DNA from: G020353115 sp964389685
GTDB taxonomy: Bacteria; Bacteroidota; Bacteroidia; Bacteroidales; VadinHA17
Assembly: GCA_964389685.1 (NCBI GenBank)
Contig: CAYMFM010000068.1
Coordinates: 1 to 21,241 of the forward strand
Direction of reading: 5' to 3'
Length of the DNA: 21,241 bases
The notes under the pieces are model-generated. The model was not told the DNA's origin. It saw nothing but the letters and a program-made list of their open reading frames with translations, and searched no databases. A program made the translations under genes and the position numbers. Shown piece after piece: positions 1 to 7,695 of the stretch; positions within the stretch are counted from its first letter, which is position 1; each line of letters begins with the position of its first letter.

Positions 1-837
1 ATGGATATCGGTGATGGGTTGGAGAGAGAAATTGCGCTCTGCCAGGAGCTCCTCCGCAGGTCCATCGAACTGGAAATATTCCATCAGGAAAGCGGGAAAC
101 TTTGATTCTACCTGTTGCCTGGTATTGTTCTCATGTAAAAGAACATAGGTGTAGACACCTGCCCAGGTCCGTGCATTGTACAGCTCTTCGTAACCGGCAC
201 TGATTAACTGCTTTTTAAAGGTGCTGAATGATACAAGGAAATCGAATTTAAAATGGGTGTTCGAGGGAAGTGATTTTATCACACCGGTAATGGTGAGGGG
301 TACCGTAGATTCCAGATATAATGTTTTTCCCATGGGATTTTCGTCACCAAAATATTTTTCTGCAATCCCGGGTGTAATGACAATGGAAAAAATATCCCGC
401 AGTGCCGTTTTCGGATCTCCCTGGAGTAATTCTATATCAAATATTTCCAGGGCAGCCGAATCGGTGTAGAATCCCCAGTTTTCCTGAAACCGCCGGGGTT
501 CTTCTCCATCCGGTCTGCACTCCAGCAACAGATCATGCATGTACCTGAAATGGGTTGCTTTCTCGATTTCCGGATAATAGCGGGTAATTTCTTCAGCCAG
601 TACAGGGGCGGTAGGCGCCCAGTTCCTGACCTGGTCACCGTAATGTGCCTCACTGATAACCCGGTATATTCTGTCTGCTTTGGGAAAGAACCGGTCATAG
701 CTGATCTCATCCCTGATGTGAGTGAGTATCATGAATCCGGCAGTGATCCCAAGTGCAAGCCCCAAAAGATTAATAAAACTGTTGAGCCTGAATCTCCAGA
801 AAACCCGGATGATTGTCTTAATGTAGTTCCTTATCAC
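1..837 (-). CDS. MacB/FtsX-type ABC transporter permease B, partial (3' end outside window)
   Basis: I translated the minus strand from the left edge: 279 codons are open without a stop, and the gene continues beyond the window. The likely start is a GTG at 835-837, giving a leader that begins VIRNYIKTIIRVFW and lines up with the MFRN(Y/H)IK leaders of the other permeases here. Residues about 18-38 form the first membrane helix. Residues about 43-270 are the extracytoplasmic MacB periplasmic core domain, with ISYDRF, the family signature AEKYFGDENPMGK and, at the edge, PITDIH. The FtsX part is missing. It follows permease A on the same strand after 193 bp that hold a stem-loop module and heptamer repeats, so it may be transcribed with A or from its own unseen promoter. 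Permeases of this family move or act on envelope substrates with a separate ATPase; the substrate cannot be read here. Confidence 0.85.
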   Translation of the reverse strand, partial: MIRNYIKTIIRVFWRFRLNSFINLLGLALGITAGFMILTHIRDEISYDRFFPKADRIYRVISEAHYGDQVRNWAPTAPVLAEEITRYYPEIEKATHFRYMHDLLLECRPDGEEPRRFQENWGFYTDSAALEIFDIELLQGDPKTALRDIFSIVITPGIAEKYFGDENPMGKTLYLESTVPLTITGVIKSLPSNTHFKFDFLVSFSTFKKQLISAGYEELYNARTWAGVYTYVLLHENNTRQQVESKFPAFLMEYFQFDGPAEELLAERNFSLQPITDIH

Positions 838-846
838 GTTGGTATA

Positions 847-888
847 TGTTAATTGTTATTTGTTATTCGTTAATGGTTAAATGTCAAT
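847..888 (+). repeat. Degenerate heptamer array, NGTTAWT type
   Basis: Six consecutive 7-bp units can be read without a break: TGTTAAT, TGTTATT, TGTTATT, CGTTAAT, GGTTAAA, TGTCAAT. The array lies immediately upstream of the GTG start of permease B. A second array of the same family in opposite orientation lies 51 bp away. Confidence 0.7.
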
Positions 889-939
889 CAATAAAGTATG
901 TTAGCCAACTTTGGATCTCTGATGTTTAGTTATTTACAC

Positions 940-967
940 AATTAACCATTAACTTTTAACGGTTAAC
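940..967 (-). repeat. Degenerate heptamer array, inverted copy
   Basis: Four 7-bp units on the plus strand read AATTAAC, CATTAAC, TTTTAAC, GGTTAAC. On the minus strand these are GTTAACC, GTTAAAA, GTTAATG, GTTAATT, the same family as the array at 847-888 and the one at 21067-21107. The array abuts the stem-loop module downstream of permease A. The 51 bp between the two arrays (889-939) show no other feature. Confidence 0.7.
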
Positions 968-1030
968 AAAGATCCCGATATGCATCGGGATGAGTTCGGC
1001 TAGCAAATTTCAGAAAACGAAATTTGAGTC
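963..1030 (-). other. Bipartite stem-loop module, copy 1 (3' of permease A)
   Basis: Read on the minus strand, the permease A stop codon is followed at once by stem 1 (CAAATTTC/GAAATTTG, 1019-1026 with 1004-1011, 7-nt loop). Then come the linker GCCGAACT (993-1000), stem 2 (ATCCCGAT/ATCGGGAT, 984-991 with 972-979, 4-nt loop) and TCTTTGTTAA. No U-run follows either stem, so it is not a classic intrinsic terminator. Two further copies lie at 12625-12723 and 17495-17570. Confidence 0.75.
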
Positions 1031-3400
1031 TTACTCATACCTGAGTGAATCTGCCGGATTCCTGATAGCCGATTTATAGGTTTGAAATCCAATGGTCAGG
1101 ATCACGATAAACAAAACCAGCCCGGCAGTTCCGATAAACATCTGCGGATTCAGATCTGTTTTATAGGCAAGGTTTTTCATTATTCCTCTCATTAACAGAT
1201 AACCTAATGGAAAGGCTATTGCAAAGGCGACCAGGATTAATTTTACGTTTTCATAAGCCAGAAGCCTTATGATCTGCAGAATGGATGATCCGATCGCCTT
1301 CCGGATTCCAATTTCCTTGGCTCGCTGTTCTGTGGTAAAATTTGACAATCCGAACAAGCCCAGGCAGGAGATAAAGATCCCGAGCAGGGTGAATCCCAGG
1401 ATGGTGGGAGAGATGGTGCTGAGTCCCTGATAGACCGGGTCCAGATAGTCGTTGAAGTCCTGGTAGATGAACGGATAAGCAGGATTCAGATCTTCATGAA
1501 CCTTCTCCACGAATTGTATCATTTCATCGGTTTTCCCGGGTACCGATTTGACGAAAATATAATCCCCGGTTTTTCCAAAAGGCAGAATGAGCCCTTCTCC
1601 TCCGAGGGTAACAGGAAACGAGGGAAAATTCTCTATAATACCAACGATGGTATATTTATCCCAGTAAAGGTAAAATGTTTTCCCGACCGGCGAATCCCAT
1701 CCCATTTTTTTCGCAAGAGCCTGGTTTATGATGATAGCTTCCTCCTGGTCTGTTTCGTATTTCTCGGAGTAAAACCGCCCTTCAACCATTTCCAACCCGA
1801 ACAACTCCGGATAATCATACCCCACCCAGCTAACCCGGGCGAGATCATTCTTTGCATTCGGTTCTTCACCCCATTCAAATTCTCCCTGGTCAACAAAAAA
1901 AGGAACTTTCGATGCGGTTGTTACCTGAAGGATTTCAGGATTTGAAAGCAATTTTTCCTTAAACAAAGGGTATTTCTCTCGAAGTTCTCCCCTGGCTGTT
2001 ATGAGGATGATCCCGTCTCTTTCGATTCCAAGATCGGCATGCTTAATGTAATCATATTGTTTGTATACCATCCAGGTACATAGGATCAGAATGATGGCGA
2101 ATGTAAATTGAGTAACAACCAGGATCTGCCTGATTCTTGCTCCCCTCTTGCCTGTTGTTAACAGGTTACGGATAACATCCATCGGTTTGAATCGTGAAAG
2201 AAAGATTGCCGGATAGCTTCCCGCAATGAGTGCAGAAAGGACAAGAATTCCTGCAAGTTGTGCAATGAGCATTGGATCAGATAAGTTTAATGAAAAACCC
2301 GATGAAATCCGCGCATTGATCCATTCAATGATCAGATCCGAAACCAGAAGTGAGATATTCAGTGCAATAAATGTCATGAGCAGGGTCTCTCCGTAGAATT
2401 GCCTGATCAATGATCCCCGGGAAGCCCCAACCAGTTTTCGTATTCCCACTTCCTTTGTACGGTTCAGGTACCTGGCTGTCGAAAGGTTCATGAAATTGAT
2501 GCATGCGATCAACAGGATAAGAACCGCAAGTAGCGAAGTCATGATGATTCCAGCTATGGCTTTTGATTCACCGTAGAGATGGGAGTTTTTTAATGGTGTT
2601 AAGAATTGATGGAAATCGGTATCCGGATCGAAAAGTCCTGCAAAAAATTGTGGCAACTGATCACTTATTCTTTCAACAGGGGCATCCTCCTTCATCAACA
2701 GGTAGGTAAAATATGGATTCCCTTCAAACCGATCGATGTCGTGCCCCAACTCCTTCAGGAATGTAAATGGTATTAGAAAATCGAAAGGGTGACTTGTGTT
2801 ATCCGGTACATTTTCAATTAATCCTGTTACTGTAAAATCAAAGGTGTTGTTTATCCTGATGGTTTTTCCGAGAGGATCTTCCTTATTGAAATATTTGTCG
2901 GCAAAATCTTCGGTTACTACCATGGAATAGGGTTGGAGAAGGGCAGTTTCAGGATTACCCTTAAGCATCGGGTAGGTGAAGACTTCAAAAATCTGAGGAT
3001 CAACAGCCAAGCCGGCTGTCTCAAGGAATTTTTTTTCAATGTTGTCACTTTTTTGAGAAACATTCAATTCAGAACCTGCATAACTGACCAGTAATTCACC
3101 CGGCATTCCGATGCGTACAAATTCTTCAATTTCATTAAATCCATCCTTCAATGCAGGCCCGTAAGCCCCTGCAGACCTGTCCGTGGTATAATCAGAATCT
3201 CCCGTTGAAAAGGTCTGCTTTACAGTATAAATATTGTCTCTTTTCTCGTGAAAACTGTCGTATCGGACTTCATGAGTTACCAGGATCAGAATGATCGTTG
3301 AACAGGATAATCCAAGGGCAAGCCCCATCAGAATGATAAATGTGTATAACTTCTGCTTGAGAATAATCCGGATGGCAGTAATGAGGTTATGTTTAAACAT
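1031..3400 (-). CDS. MacB/FtsX-type ABC transporter permease A
   Basis: The product is 789 residues from the ATG at 3398-3400. An upstream ATG at 3427 would add nine residues, but the inner start gives MFKHNLITAIRIILKQK, matching the leaders of permeases C-E, and it lies 20 bp downstream of the start point predicted from a sigma-54-like promoter. Order: membrane helix 1 (about 20-42); first extracytoplasmic core domain with YDSFHEKRD and DKYFNKEDPLGK; first FtsX block (about 282-410) with IACINFMNLSTAR and KEVGIRKLVGA; helix 5 (about 425-446); second core domain; second FtsX block (about 664-777) with KEIGIRKAIG; end at NPADSLRYE. This is the duplicated eight-helix form common in Bacteroidota. 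It needs a partner ATPase not found in the window. It is divergent from the NtrC1 gene across a shared control region. Inner-membrane location is expected; the substrate is unknown. Confidence 0.93.
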   Translation of the reverse strand: MFKHNLITAIRIILKQKLYTFIILMGLALGLSCSTIILILVTHEVRYDSFHEKRDNIYTVKQTFSTGDSDYTTDRSAGAYGPALKDGFNEIEEFVRIGMPGELLVSYAGSELNVSQKSDNIEKKFLETAGLAVDPQIFEVFTYPMLKGNPETALLQPYSMVVTEDFADKYFNKEDPLGKTIRINNTFDFTVTGLIENVPDNTSHPFDFLIPFTFLKELGHDIDRFEGNPYFTYLLMKEDAPVERISDQLPQFFAGLFDPDTDFHQFLTPLKNSHLYGESKAIAGIIMTSLLAVLILLIACINFMNLSTARYLNRTKEVGIRKLVGASRGSLIRQFYGETLLMTFIALNISLLVSDLIIEWINARISSGFSLNLSDPMLIAQLAGILVLSALIAGSYPAIFLSRFKPMDVIRNLLTTGKRGARIRQILVVTQFTFAIILILCTWMVYKQYDYIKHADLGIERDGIILITARGELREKYPLFKEKLLSNPEILQVTTASKVPFFVDQGEFEWGEEPNAKNDLARVSWVGYDYPELFGLEMVEGRFYSEKYETDQEEAIIINQALAKKMGWDSPVGKTFYLYWDKYTIVGIIENFPSFPVTLGGEGLILPFGKTGDYIFVKSVPGKTDEMIQFVEKVHEDLNPAYPFIYQDFNDYLDPVYQGLSTISPTILGFTLLGIFISCLGLFGLSNFTTEQRAKEIGIRKAIGSSILQIIRLLAYENVKLILVAFAIAFPLGYLLMRGIMKNLAYKTDLNPQMFIGTAGLVLFIVILTIGFQTYKSAIRNPADSLRYE

Positions 3401-3430
3401 GAGATTAAAATTAATTTCATTTTTCAACGG

Positions 3431-3446
3431 ATCAATTCACATGCCA
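3431..3446 (-). promoter_or_regulatory. Sigma-54-like promoter for permease A
   Basis: The minus strand reads TGGCATGTGAATTGAT. The -24 element is a strong match (TGGCATG) and spacing is the required GG-N10. The -12 element is TTGA rather than TTGC, one mismatch. The predicted start point near 3420 lies upstream of the inner ATG at 3400 but downstream of the outer ATG at 3427, which favours the inner start. Confidence 0.5.
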
Positions 3447-3509
3447 TAGTCCTTAAGTATTTGTATATTAGATTAATAGGCGAAATAAACCGAACAAAAA
3501 TGACGAAAT

Positions 3510-3547
3510 CGTCCAATAATGGACAATCGGGTGTCCAGCAATGGACA
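3510..3547. promoter_or_regulatory. Tandem palindromic operators (probable NtrC-type enhancer)
   Basis: Two palindromes with the same arms lie 22 bp apart, about two helical turns: GTCCA-ATAA-TGGAC (3511-3524) and TGTCCA-GCAA-TGGACA (3532-3547). The centre of the pair is about 84 bp from the GG of the leftward sigma-54-like promoter and about 86 bp from the GG of the rightward one. This is the usual enhancer distance for a sigma-54 activator. The adjacent NtrC1 regulator is the natural candidate to bind here; that is inference. Confidence 0.7.
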
Positions 3548-3612
3548 GTGATCTTCCCAATATATTTTGTTATTTTTATCATCCCTGTGACATCGAACGG
3601 ATTAGGCACTAT

Positions 3613-3628
3613 TGGTATGGTATATGCA
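3613..3628 (+). promoter_or_regulatory. Sigma-54-like promoter for NtrC1-kinase 1
   Basis: The plus strand reads TGGTATGGTATATGCA. It has TGG and TGC elements with GG-N10-GC spacing; consensus is TGGCACG-N4-TTGC. The predicted start point is near 3639, 13 bp before the ATG at 3652, which implies autoregulation of the two-component pair. Confidence 0.5.
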
Positions 3629-3651
3629 ATTGTCCGTGTAAATCAACGAAT

Positions 3652-5025
3652 ATGGGTAAACCCGGAGGAAAGATTCTGATCGTGGATGATGATCCTTACA
3701 TCATCCTCTCTCTTCAGACTTTGCTGGAGGAACATTTTACTGAGATCGTTGCCCTGGAAGAACCCTCAGAGATCCCCAAGGTATTAAAGAATGATTCTTT
3801 CGATGTTATCCTCCTGGATATGAATTTCAAACCGGGAGATACATCAGGAAGGGAAGGATTGAGGTGGTTGAGAAAAATCAATGAAATTGAGCCGCTTTCC
3901 AATGTAATCGTAATAACGGCTTTCGGAGGAATACACGTTGCCGTGAAAGCGATGAAAGCTGGAGCAATAGATTTCATTATAAAGCCCTGGCAAAATGAAA
4001 AAATCCTTTCTACAGTTTCGGCTGCATACAAACTGAGTCAGTCACGCAAAAAGGTTTCCCAATTAAAGTCAACCCAGAAAATTCTCAGTTCAACTCTGGA
4101 TCACCAGTTTTCAGAGATGATCGGCAAGTCTGAACCCATAAGAAAGGTGATTGAAAGCTTAAACCGGGTAGGAACAACAGATGCCAGTGTTCTGATACTT
4201 GGTGAAAATGGCACGGGGAAAGAGCTGGTTGCAAGGGCGTTGCACAGGATGTCCTCCCGGTCGGAGGAGGTCTTCATATCGGTTGATCTGGGTTCGCTGA
4301 CGGAGACCATTTTTGAAAGCGAGCTATTCGGGCATGTGAAAGGAGCATTTACCGATGCAAAGGAGGACCGGATCGGCAGGTTTGAAGCGGCTAATGGAGG
4401 AACACTTTTCCTGGATGAAATTGGAAATCTGACCTTACATTTACAGTCCAAACTGCTCCGGGTGATAGAAAAGAGAGAGATTACCCGGGTAGGAAGCAAC
4501 CGACCAATACCTGTGAATATCCGGTTGATTTGTGCAACCAACAGGAACTTAAAAAAAATGGTCGCAGAAGGCGCGTTCAGGGAGGATCTCCTTTACCGGA
4601 TCAATACAGTTGAAATACCCGTTCCACCCTTGCGGGAGAGAAAAGAAGATATGCCACTTCTGGCAGAATACTTTCTCGAGAGATACACCAGGAAGTATCA
4701 GAAAGAAAACCTCAGATTGCCGGATGAAGTGCTCAAAAAACTTCAACAGTATGACTGGCCGGGCAATATTCGTGAATTGCAGCATGCAGTTGAAAGAGCG
4801 GTAATCCTGAGTGATGGTAAGATGCTTAAACCATCTGATTTTCAGACTTATGGATCTGCTGATTCTGATGAAGCGGAACCCGGGAGTTATAACCTGGAGA
4901 AAATGGAAAAACGGGCAATCGAAAAATGCATCAGGAAATATGGCGGAAACATAACAAAAGCAGCTGAAGAACTCGGACTTACCCGGGGTGCACTCTACAG
5001 GAGGATAGAAAAATATGGTCTTTAA
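3652..5025 (+). CDS. NtrC-family sigma-54-dependent response regulator 1
   Basis: The product is 457 residues from the ATG at 3652. The frame is open back to 3541, but that extension would overlap the operators and lacks family similarity, and the chosen start gives MGKPGGKILIVDDD, matching its paralog at 7685-9055. Receiver domain about 6-125: acidic pocket DDD (12-14), phospho-acceptor D56 in LLDMNF, T89 and K111 followed by proline. AAA+ sigma-54 activation domain about 153-385: Walker A GENGTGK (184-190), sigma-54 loop GAFTDA (231-236; canonical GAFTGA), Walker B GTLFLDEIG (250-258), DWPGNIREL (368-376). Fis-type helix-turn-helix about 432-453. Once phosphorylated it should oligomerise at an enhancer and open sigma-54 promoters. 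The stop overlaps the kinase gene start by 11 bp, so translation is probably coupled. Probable targets are the divergent permeases A and B and its own operon. Confidence 0.95.
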   Translation: MGKPGGKILIVDDDPYIILSLQTLLEEHFTEIVALEEPSEIPKVLKNDSFDVILLDMNFKPGDTSGREGLRWLRKINEIEPLSNVIVITAFGGIHVAVKAMKAGAIDFIIKPWQNEKILSTVSAAYKLSQSRKKVSQLKSTQKILSSTLDHQFSEMIGKSEPIRKVIESLNRVGTTDASVLILGENGTGKELVARALHRMSSRSEEVFISVDLGSLTETIFESELFGHVKGAFTDAKEDRIGRFEAANGGTLFLDEIGNLTLHLQSKLLRVIEKREITRVGSNRPIPVNIRLICATNRNLKKMVAEGAFREDLLYRINTVEIPVPPLRERKEDMPLLAEYFLERYTRKYQKENLRLPDEVLKKLQQYDWPGNIRELQHAVERAVILSDGKMLKPSDFQTYGSADSDEAEPGSYNLEKMEKRAIEKCIRKYGGNITKAAEELGLTRGALYRRIEKYGL

Positions 5026-6355
5026 AAAATTCCGGATTCAGGTAATCATCAGGTTGACGATCATTGTTGCAGCCTGTGGTTTCATGTTGTATTACCTCAT
5101 TATTGGTGAAAAGTATATCCGCTCGTTTTACCTGGGAATCATCATAATAATCGCCCTCATTGAGCTTTTTTATTACATCGACCGGTCGAACCGGGATGTG
5201 TCGAATTTTTTTCAGTCCATACTGAGCTCTGACTTTACGAATATTTTCAATGCAGGAAAAAAAGGAAAATCCTTTGGTTCTTTGTATGAGAACATGAACA
5301 AGATCACAAAGAAATTCAGGGAGATCAACACGGAAAAAGAGATTCAGTATCTGTATCTGCAAACCCTTATAGAACAAGCAAATGTAGGATTGCTCTCCTT
5401 TACAAAAAAGGGTGAAATCCGGCTGGTAAATATTGCTTTTCGCGAGTTACTGAATCTCAGACCAATAGTCTTCAATTCTTCCATAAGTGATCTTCCGGTT
5501 GAGATCGGTGACCTGCTGATGCATCTGACTCCCGGAAAACGGAAACTGATCACACTGAAGATACGGGAAAAAATGACCCCGCTCGTATTCATTGCGACCA
5601 GAATAAAAACAGAGAAAGAGGATTTTACACTCATATCCGTTCAGAACATCCGCCAGGAACTGGATGAGAAGGAGCTGGAATCGTGGCAGAAACTAATCCG
5701 GGTGCTAACCCATGAGATCATGAATTCGGCAACACCGATCACCTCCCTGAGTTCCTCCCTCTTTGATATGTTACAGCGATATAAAGAGGAACCACTTACC
5801 GAGAAGGAGATGCAAAGAATCGTTACCGGGTTGGAAGCAATCCATGACAGAAGTTCAGGATTGATGCGATTTACCCAGGCTTACCAGGAACTTACCCGGA
5901 TACCACAACCCCGGGTGGAATCCATTCCGATCGGTGATCTGATTCACCGTCTGGAAATTCTCGGAAAAGCACAACTGGAAGATAAGGATATTGCTCTTCA
6001 CATTGTGGCAATGGATGATGTCCAGTACATTAAGGGCGACATAAATCTTCTTGACCAGGTATTTTTGAATCTGTTAACGAACGCGATTGAAGCACTCCGG
6101 GGAAGGCAAAATCCCACCATTGAAATTCATTTCAGCAGGACGGATGAGGGAAAAATAATGATCCGGTTTAAAGACAATGGTACCGGCATGACCGAGGATG
6201 TCCGGGAACAGATATTTGTGCCTTTTTTCACGACCAGAGAAGATGGCTCCGGAATCGGATTGAGTCTCTGTAAACAGATCATCCGGTTACATGGTGGGCT
6301 CCTTGGTGTTGAATCGGCGAAAAACCAGGGAACTTCCTTTACAATTATTCTTTAA
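5015..6355 (+). CDS. Membrane histidine kinase 1 (HisKA/HATPase, NtrY-like, short sensor loop)
   Basis: The product is 446 residues. Two N-terminal helices (about 10-30 and 39-56) are separated by only about eight residues (GEKYIRSF), so there is no periplasmic sensor domain. A cytoplasmic linker (57-115) and a PAS-like region (about 116-212, with ANVGLLSF and IRLVNIAFRELL) follow. The dimerisation/phospho-acceptor box is LTHEIMNSATPI with H233 and Asn at H+4, as in NtrB/NtrY-type kinases. The ATPase domain has the N box LNLLTNAIEAL (351-361), G1 DNGTGM (387-392) and FVPFFTTREDGSGIGLSL. It should phosphorylate the regulator encoded just upstream, whose last 11 bp it overlaps. The topology is that of intramembrane-sensing kinases such as BceS, which rely on a partner membrane protein; the neighbouring permeases are candidates. 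Its stop codon overlaps that of the opposing kinase. Confidence 0.93.
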   Translation: MVFKKFRIQVIIRLTIIVAACGFMLYYLIIGEKYIRSFYLGIIIIIALIELFYYIDRSNRDVSNFFQSILSSDFTNIFNAGKKGKSFGSLYENMNKITKKFREINTEKEIQYLYLQTLIEQANVGLLSFTKKGEIRLVNIAFRELLNLRPIVFNSSISDLPVEIGDLLMHLTPGKRKLITLKIREKMTPLVFIATRIKTEKEDFTLISVQNIRQELDEKELESWQKLIRVLTHEIMNSATPITSLSSSLFDMLQRYKEEPLTEKEMQRIVTGLEAIHDRSSGLMRFTQAYQELTRIPQPRVESIPIGDLIHRLEILGKAQLEDKDIALHIVAMDDVQYIKGDINLLDQVFLNLLTNAIEALRGRQNPTIEIHFSRTDEGKIMIRFKDNGTGMTEDVREQIFVPFFTTREDGSGIGLSLCKQIIRLHGGLLGVESAKNQGTSFTIIL

Positions 6356-7695
6356 AACGTGAGGATAAAATCAGTCCTGGTACCCGGTTTGGAATTAACA
6401 TTTATCCCTCCTTTATGAAGCAGCATGATCTGTTTCGACAGGCTTAATCCAATACCCGAACCACCCTCCTTGGTGGAATAGAACGGGACAAAAATATTCT
6501 CCATTTCTTCCTTCTCGATCCCCGGTCCATTGTCCGAAACACGGATGACTGTCCTGCCCTTCTCTTTATTCGCTGAAAGTTCGATCATGGCGCCTTTCCT
6601 CTTCTTCAGAAAATAAATGGAATTGCTGATCAGGTTTATCAATACTTGTTCTACCATTTTTTCATCTGCATAGAGGGATAATCCTGATGGCGTTATGTTT
6701 GATTTCAACTGTATTTCTTTTGGCTCATCCTTAAATAACACGCTGAGGTTATTAAACAATGCCTGAATACTGAAACTTGAAAAATTGGGCTCCGGTATTT
6801 TTGTAAAAAGGCTATAGGACTCAATGAATTTTTTTAATCCCCTGCTCCTTTTATTAATTGCCTGAAGCCCGGTAATTGAATCATCTATGACTTTTTGATC
6901 CAGCTCTTGTGCTAGAATTGTATTTCCACCAGGGCGGAACAGATTGAGCAGGGTATTCGAGAGCAGATTAATCGGACTGATTGAGTTGGTCATTTCGTGA
7001 ATCAGAACACGTATCAGTTTCTGCCATGCAGTAACTTCTCCTGCTTCAATTTCCGAACTGATATCCTGAATCGAAACCAGTCTGATGTTCTTCTTCTCAA
7101 TCTTAAATTCAACCGCATTCACTGAAAGCTGAAATGTTTCTCCCCCTACCTGGATTTTAACCAATTCCGGATTTTGGGGCCTGACTTGTTGAAGCAGCTC
7201 ATCCAGTTCCGGATTAACCTGGTTCAGATCACTGACTTTTCGAACACTTTTTATTCCCAGCAAATCGGATGCTGCCTGGTTGAACAGTTCAATTGTGCCC
7301 TGTTTATCGAACGAGATCAGTCCGATTCCCACGTGTTTTATTGTATTCTGAAAATAGTGGTGCTCTGCTTCTTTCTCTATTTTTGCTTCATGGATAGTGC
7401 GGAAAACCTCGTTGAATGCATGATATAATTGCTTGAAAGATCGTCCACTTTTTTCTTCATCATATTTCAGAGAAGTATCACGGTAGACTACTGAATTCAG
7501 GAACCCGGCAATCTCCCGGTTAGTTTTCCTTACATAATAGAGCAGATAGATAATTTGTACAATCCAAACGACAATCAGTGTAACTGATGTTACCAGCGTG
7601 TCATCTTTTGTGACCAGCAAATAAAACAGGATGGGTGTTATTGCCAGCCCAATCGCCTGCAGTGTAACCATGAATGAGAACCTGTCATATGCCAT
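6352..7695 (-). CDS. Membrane histidine kinase 2 (paralog of kinase 1)
   Basis: The product is 447 residues from the ATG at 7693-7695 (MAYDRFSFMV). An in-frame ATG at 7713 would add six residues. I prefer the inner one because it aligns without gaps to kinase 1, gives nearly the same length, and gives the same 11-bp overlap with the upstream regulator gene. In this numbering, helices lie at about 8-28 and 35-55 with a short outer loop (TKDDTL), and the PAS-like region spans about 112-215. The H box is LIHEMTNSISPI with H233 and Asn at H+4. The ATPase domain has INLISNSIYFL, DNGPGI and FVPFYSTKEGGSGIGLSL. It lacks a separate periplasmic sensor, like kinase 1. It is the last gene of a minus-strand operon after the TIM-barrel and NtrC2 genes and converges with kinase 1. 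The partner is expected to be NtrC2, with possible crosstalk to NtrC1. Confidence 0.93.
   Translation of the reverse strand: MAYDRFSFMVTLQAIGLAITPILFYLLVTKDDTLVTSVTLIVVWIVQIIYLLYYVRKTNREIAGFLNSVVYRDTSLKYDEEKSGRSFKQLYHAFNEVFRTIHEAKIEKEAEHHYFQNTIKHVGIGLISFDKQGTIELFNQAASDLLGIKSVRKVSDLNQVNPELDELLQQVRPQNPELVKIQVGGETFQLSVNAVEFKIEKKNIRLVSIQDISSEIEAGEVTAWQKLIRVLIHEMTNSISPINLLSNTLLNLFRPGGNTILAQELDQKVIDDSITGLQAINKRSRGLKKFIESYSLFTKIPEPNFSSFSIQALFNNLSVLFKDEPKEIQLKSNITPSGLSLYADEKMVEQVLINLISNSIYFLKKRKGAMIELSANKEKGRTVIRVSDNGPGIEKEEMENIFVPFYSTKEGGSGIGLSLSKQIMLLHKGGINVNSKPGTRTDFILTF

Noticed and set aside
432..710. A 92-residue minus-strand open frame
   Set aside because: It is an out-of-frame shadow of permease B, whose real frame is open across the whole region with family motifs.
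1004..1026. Simple intrinsic terminator after permease A
   Set aside because: The stem is AT-rich and no U-run follows; conservation of the whole two-stem module points to something more specific.
3541..3651. N-terminal extension of NtrC1 from the ATG at 3541
   Set aside because: It would begin inside the second operator and span the proposed promoter, and its sequence has no counterpart in NtrC2.
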